A stretch of 64,000 nucleotides of DNA from Pyropia yezoensis (lineage: Eukaryota; Rhodophyta; Bangiophyceae; Bangiales; Bangiaceae): assembly GCA_009829735.1 (NCBI GenBank), contig CM020620.1, positions 248,001-312,000 on the forward strand, in the 5' to 3' direction. Positions 60,342 to 64,000 of the stretch are shown one piece after another (within the stretch, counting starts at the first letter, position 1; every line of letters begins with the position of its first letter). The position numbers were made by a program, and so were the translations under genes. The notes beneath the pieces were generated by a model. The model searched no databases and was not told the DNA's origin. It saw nothing but the letters and a program-made list of their open reading frames with translations.

Positions 60342-62015
60342 ATGGGGACCATTGGGGGCACCACCCCCCCCGCGCACTTCCCCTCCCCCTCCCCCTCCCC
60401 CCCCCACCACCACCCCCACCACCACCACCGCCACCACCACCGCCACCACGCCTCTGCCTCCTCCCCCCGCCCACCGCGGCGGCTGCCGCTCGCGGCGCTC
60501 CCCCCCCGCTCCTCGCGCCCCGCCCTGACCGTCGGGGGCCTCACCCTCCCCTACACCTCCCTGCGGCGCGCCGTGGGCGGCGTCGCCGCCGGCCTGGCCG
60601 TCGCCGGCGTCGGCCCCGGCTCGGTCGTCCGCGTGGGGGGGGTCGGCGACGACGACGACCATGGTTGTGGACGAGGAGGAGGGGGAGGGGGAGGGGCAGG
60701 GGGGGGTGGCGCGGCTGCCTGGCTGGCCGTCGTTGCCGCCCTGGGGGTGGGCCGGTCGGGCGCGACGCTCGCGCTGGACGGGGAGGGGGCCGCCCGCCTC
60801 GACGCGGTGGACGTGGTGCTCGACGTACGGGGCGGCACCGCCGGGGTGCGCGGACCCCCCCCCGACGACGACGACGACGTGGTGCCCGTCCTGGCCGTCG
60901 TGTCGGAAGGCGTTGACGCTGCCGCCGGCCTCGTTGCCATCTACCGCGACGGCGTCCGCATTGGCGGCGGCGACGGCGCCGCGGCGGGGGCGCTGCCCCC
61001 CGCTCCCACCCCCGATGACCCGGCGGTGCTGCTGCCCGCCGCCACCCCCCCCGCCGCCGCTGCCGGCGCCGCTGCTGGCGGGGACGCTGGCGGCGGCGGC
61101 GGCGGCGGCGGGGTGCTGGTGCTGTCCCACGGGGCGGTCGCCGCGGCGGCGCGGGCGGTGGTGGCGGCCTACCGGCTGTGCCCCGCCGACGCGGCGGTGC
61201 TCGCCCACCCGCCGCGGTCCCTCCACGCGGCGGTGCAGGTGGCCGCGTCGATCGCGTCGGGGGGGCACCTGGCGCTGGTGCCCGAGACGGGCGGAGGGGG
61301 AGGAGGGGGGGAGGGAGGGGCAGGACAGCCGCCGGCGGGGGGGACGGGCGCGACGGACGGGCGGGCGGTGCTGGCCGCCGCCGCGGCGGTGGGCGCCACC
61401 TACCTGTCCACCGACGTGGCGGGGCTGGCGTCGCTGGTCGCCGCCGCCACCGCGCCGGGAGACCCGGCGGGGGTGCCCCCCGGCCTGGCGTTTGTGCGGC
61501 TGGTCCTCCCCGGCAGTGGTGGCGGTGGCGGCGGCGGCGGGGGGGGGGGGGCGGTGTGAGCGAGGTGGACGCCCCGTCGTCGTCGTCGTCGTCGCCGCCG
61601 CCGCCGCCGCTGCTGCTACCGTCCCTGGCCACGCTCGTTGCCGCCGAGGCGGCGCTCCGCGTGCCGCTGCTGCCGTCATACGCGCCGCCCGGGGCGGGGG
61701 GGATCGCGGGGGTGAATGGGCTGGCCGACACGGTGCCGACGAGTGGGGGGCGCCTGGGGGGGGGGTGTCGGTGGAGGTGGGGCCGGGGGGGGAGCTGACG
61801 CTCGTGGGCGACCGCCTCGCCTCGTGGGTGGGCGGTGAGGAGGAGGAGCAGGAGGGGGAGGGGGGGGGGGGGGAGGGGCAACAGGGGATTTGGGGGGGCG
61901 GGGGCGGGGTGCGGCGCCTCGCCACCGCCGACCGTGGGTGGGTGGATGAGCAGGGCTACGTGTACCTGCTGGGCGCGGGGGAGGGGGGGGGGGGGACCGG
62001 CCGGCCGCGGCTGAT
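60342..62015 (+). CDS. AMP-binding (ANL superfamily)-like enzyme, frame broken in G runs
   Basis: ANL enzymes adenylate a carboxylate before thioester formation. From ATG 60342 the first frame gives an ANL-like N domain: LTLPYTSLRRAVGGVAAGLA, VAGVGPGSVVRV, a central GGVLVLSHGAVAAAARAVVA and YRLCPADAAVLAHPP with SIASGGHLALVP. After the G run ending at about 61555 a second frame gives LATLVAAEAALRVPLLPSYA. After the G run near 61760 a third gives VSVEVGPGGELTLVGDRLAS and RRLATADRGWVDEQGYVYLL, matching the TGD-x-G/GYLYL region. The TSGTTG phosphate loop is replaced by an Ala/Gly stretch, YGxTE reads YAPPG, and TGD reads TAD. Order and spacing fit ANL, but key motifs are lost or obscured. Confidence 0.4.
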
Positions 62016-63777
62016 GTGGCCGCCGCTGCTGCCGCCGCTGCCGAGGCTGAAGGGGAAGAGGAGCGTTGGGAGGAGGGAGAGGAGGGGGAGGAGGGGGCGG
62101 GGGCGGGGTCGACCACCGCCCTGCCGCCTCCGCCGTCGCCGCCGTCGCCGCCATCACCGCGGCCTACCGCGGCGGACACGGCGGCGGCTGGGGCGGCGGC
62201 GGTGGCGGCGGCGGCCGCAGTGGCGGCGGCCGCAGTGGCGGCGGACGACGCCGCGGGGGCCTCGGGAGAACCCGCCGCCGCTGCCGCCACCGACGAGGCG
62301 GTGGGCACAACGACGAGCCTGCCGCCTGTGTTTGTGGCGCCACCCACGGCTGGTGTGGTGGTGGAGGAGGACAGGGCGGCCACCACTGCCACGCCTGCAC
62401 CCGCGACCGGCACCACCACCACCGCCACCGCCACCACTGCCACCGCCGCCGCTGCCACAGCCGCCGCGGCGACAGCCGCGGCTGCTGCTGCTGCTGCCGC
62501 GGCCGCCGCCGACGTGGCATTGACGACGCCTGCTGTGGATGCTGGCGCGTCGCGGAACGTCCCGCCCGTCATCCCGACGGCAGCCGCGGCCGACTCCCCT
62601 CCAGCGTCGGGCGCCCCCCTACCGACGGCGGCGGCGGCTGCGCCCGCACCCGCCACACCCGACCCGCCGGCGGCGGTCGACGTCAAGCCCCTGGAGACCG
62701 CCGACGAGGCGGCGGCCGCCCCCGCGCCAACGGCGGCGGGCCTGCCCCCGCCGGCAGCGCCCGCGCCCGCGCCGGCGGCGGCGGCGGCCGCCACCGCCAC
62801 CGCCGCCGCCGACGCCGACGCCCCGGCCGAGGGGGCTGTGCCGGCGTCGGCGGCAACGGCGGCGGCGGCGGCGGCGGCGGCCGCCGCCGTCGAGGCCGCC
62901 TCGGTCCGACCCACCACCCCCCCCTCGCCCGTGTCGGTGGCTGGCGAGGAGGAGGAGGAGGAGGAGGAGGCGGCGGCGGTACGGGCACCGGCACCGGCCG
63001 CCGCCCGGGATGGCGGCGGCGGCGACGTGGCCGCGCCCCCCGCCCCCCGCCCGCCCGCCCCGCCCCCCCGCCCGCCCGCCCCGCCCCCCCCCCCCCCCCG
63101 CGGCGGTGGGGGTCGGGGCGGTGCCCGCGGGGGTGGAGCGGCGGCTCGCCGCCGCCGAGGCCGCGACGGCCGGCCTCCTTGCCGCGTCGTCGACGCTGCC
63201 ATCCCCCGCGGAGGTGGCCGCCGCGGCGGCCGCCACGGAGGACGCGGCGCTGCGGGTGGCGCTGGCGACCCCGTCCCCCGTCGCCGCAGCTTCCGCTGCC
63301 GCCGCTGCTGCTGCTGCTCCCGCTGCGGCTGCCGCCTCCCCCCCGCCCCGTGGGGGTGGCCCAACGACGGCGGAGCCGGCGGACCCGTCGTTGGGCCCCC
63401 GGGTGGGGTTGGCGGTGGCCGCGGGGGCGGGCGCCCCGCCCCCCCCGGCCGCCGACGCGGCGGCGGTGGCGTCCCCCCCCGCCACCGTCCTCGGCGCCGC
63501 CGCCGACGCGGTGACGGCGTGCGTGCTGGCCGCCGCCGCCGCCGCCACCGAGGCGCAGGCCCACACCGCCGCGGTCGTTGCCGCCGCCCGCCGGATTGCG
63601 GCGGCCGCCGCCGACGCAGACGCGGCGGCGGCCGCCGCGCGGGCGCGGGGGGGCGGCGGCCGGGCGGGCACGCCCCCGCCGGTCCCCGCCGGGGAGCTGT
63701 GTGCCACGTGTGCGGCAGCGGCGGCGGTGGCGGCGCCGGCCGCCCACCCGGGGGGCGGGTGTGGGGACCGGGCGAGT

Positions 63778-63817
<40 letters not shown>

Positions 63818-64000
63818 CGGGCAGTGGTGGTAGTGGGGCTGGTAGGGACGGCGGCGACGGTGGGGGTGGTGAGGGTGGTGGTGGGGGTGGGGGCGGCCGC
63901 CCGGCGTCGCGGCTGCTCGTGTCCCCCAGCGGTGACCAGGCGGCGCTGCTGACGACCGTGGCGATTGACCTGGCCACCGTCGACGCGGTGATGGCGTCGC
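62016..64000 (+). CDS. Ala-rich continuation or separate Ala-rich gene, runs off the window
   Basis: Plus-strand frames encode long Ala/Thr/Pro stretches, an acidic block (VAGEEEEEEEE near 62940) and, after the C17 run at about 63083-63099, a helical-looking segment (AVPAGVERRLAAAEAATAGL, PSPAEVAAAAAATEDAALRV). Near 63690 is AGELCATCAAAAA. A G34 run (63780-63813) follows. The frame is open at 64000. The opposite strand is also largely open, so strand and continuity with the ANL-like gene are uncertain. Confidence 0.25.

Noticed and set aside
1-64000. tRNA, rRNA and CRISPR arrays
   Set aside because: I looked for cloverleaf-type segments, conserved rRNA stretches and regularly spaced direct repeats with unique spacers and found none; repeats here are transposon ends, LTRs and low complexity.

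Overview
This 64 kb window is nuclear DNA from a eukaryote. It has very high GC, cellular genes saturated with Ala/Gly/Pro codons, at least one spliced gene, eukaryotic co-chaperone and tRNA-modification genes, and several classes of eukaryotic transposon. My best guess is an alga, most likely a bangiophycean red alga (Porphyra/Pyropia-like). That guess rests on composition and gene style, not on a diagnostic marker.

Layout. 1-6.3 kb: a possible LEA-like Ala-rich gene (minus strand) and a large gene whose two reading frames together resemble the iron-alcohol-dehydrogenase fold. 6.4-6.5 kb: two adjacent perfect or near-perfect palindromes. 7.6-13.9 kb: two almost identical copies of an IS630-Tc1-mariner element (DD90E transposase) facing each other, forming a giant inverted repeat with a 479-bp spacer. 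14.5-16.4 kb: a truncated relative of that transposase, a 118-bp MITE and a 250-bp fold-back hairpin. 16.7-26.5 kb: a broken purL (FGAM synthase) 5' fragment ending at a T18 tract, an unrecognised Ala-rich minus-strand gene, queuine tRNA-ribosyltransferase (plus), and SGT1 (minus). 27.4-33.6 kb: a Tc1-like DD34E element, a complete PIF/Harbinger element with transposase and a spliced SAP+SANT-like partner, and a second Tc1-like DD34E element, each with its target-site duplication visible. 34.2-57.6 kb: a gene resembling the NHEJ factor XLF/NHEJ1. Its first intron, right at the splice donor, holds a 22-kb nest of two Ty3/gypsy chromoviruses: element A (minus) carries element B (plus) inside its gag gene. 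57.7-64 kb: Ala-rich sequence including a multi-frame relic or mis-sequenced gene resembling an AMP-binding (ANL) enzyme.

Most noteworthy: both chromovirus copies carry, between pol and the 3' LTR, a 638-codon ORF on the strand opposite to gag-pol. It is uninterrupted and equal in length in both copies, while gag and pol in the same copies are broken by frameshifts, a nonsense codon and a deletion. I recognise no family in it.

Two cautions. Most cellular genes change frame inside long G or C runs, and the gag-pol frameshifts are also one-base changes in G/C runs, so homopolymer sequencing errors could explain some lesions. A run of exactly 500 N in element B is flanked by about 915 bp of near-identical sequence on both sides, which looks like unmerged contig ends rather than a real duplication.
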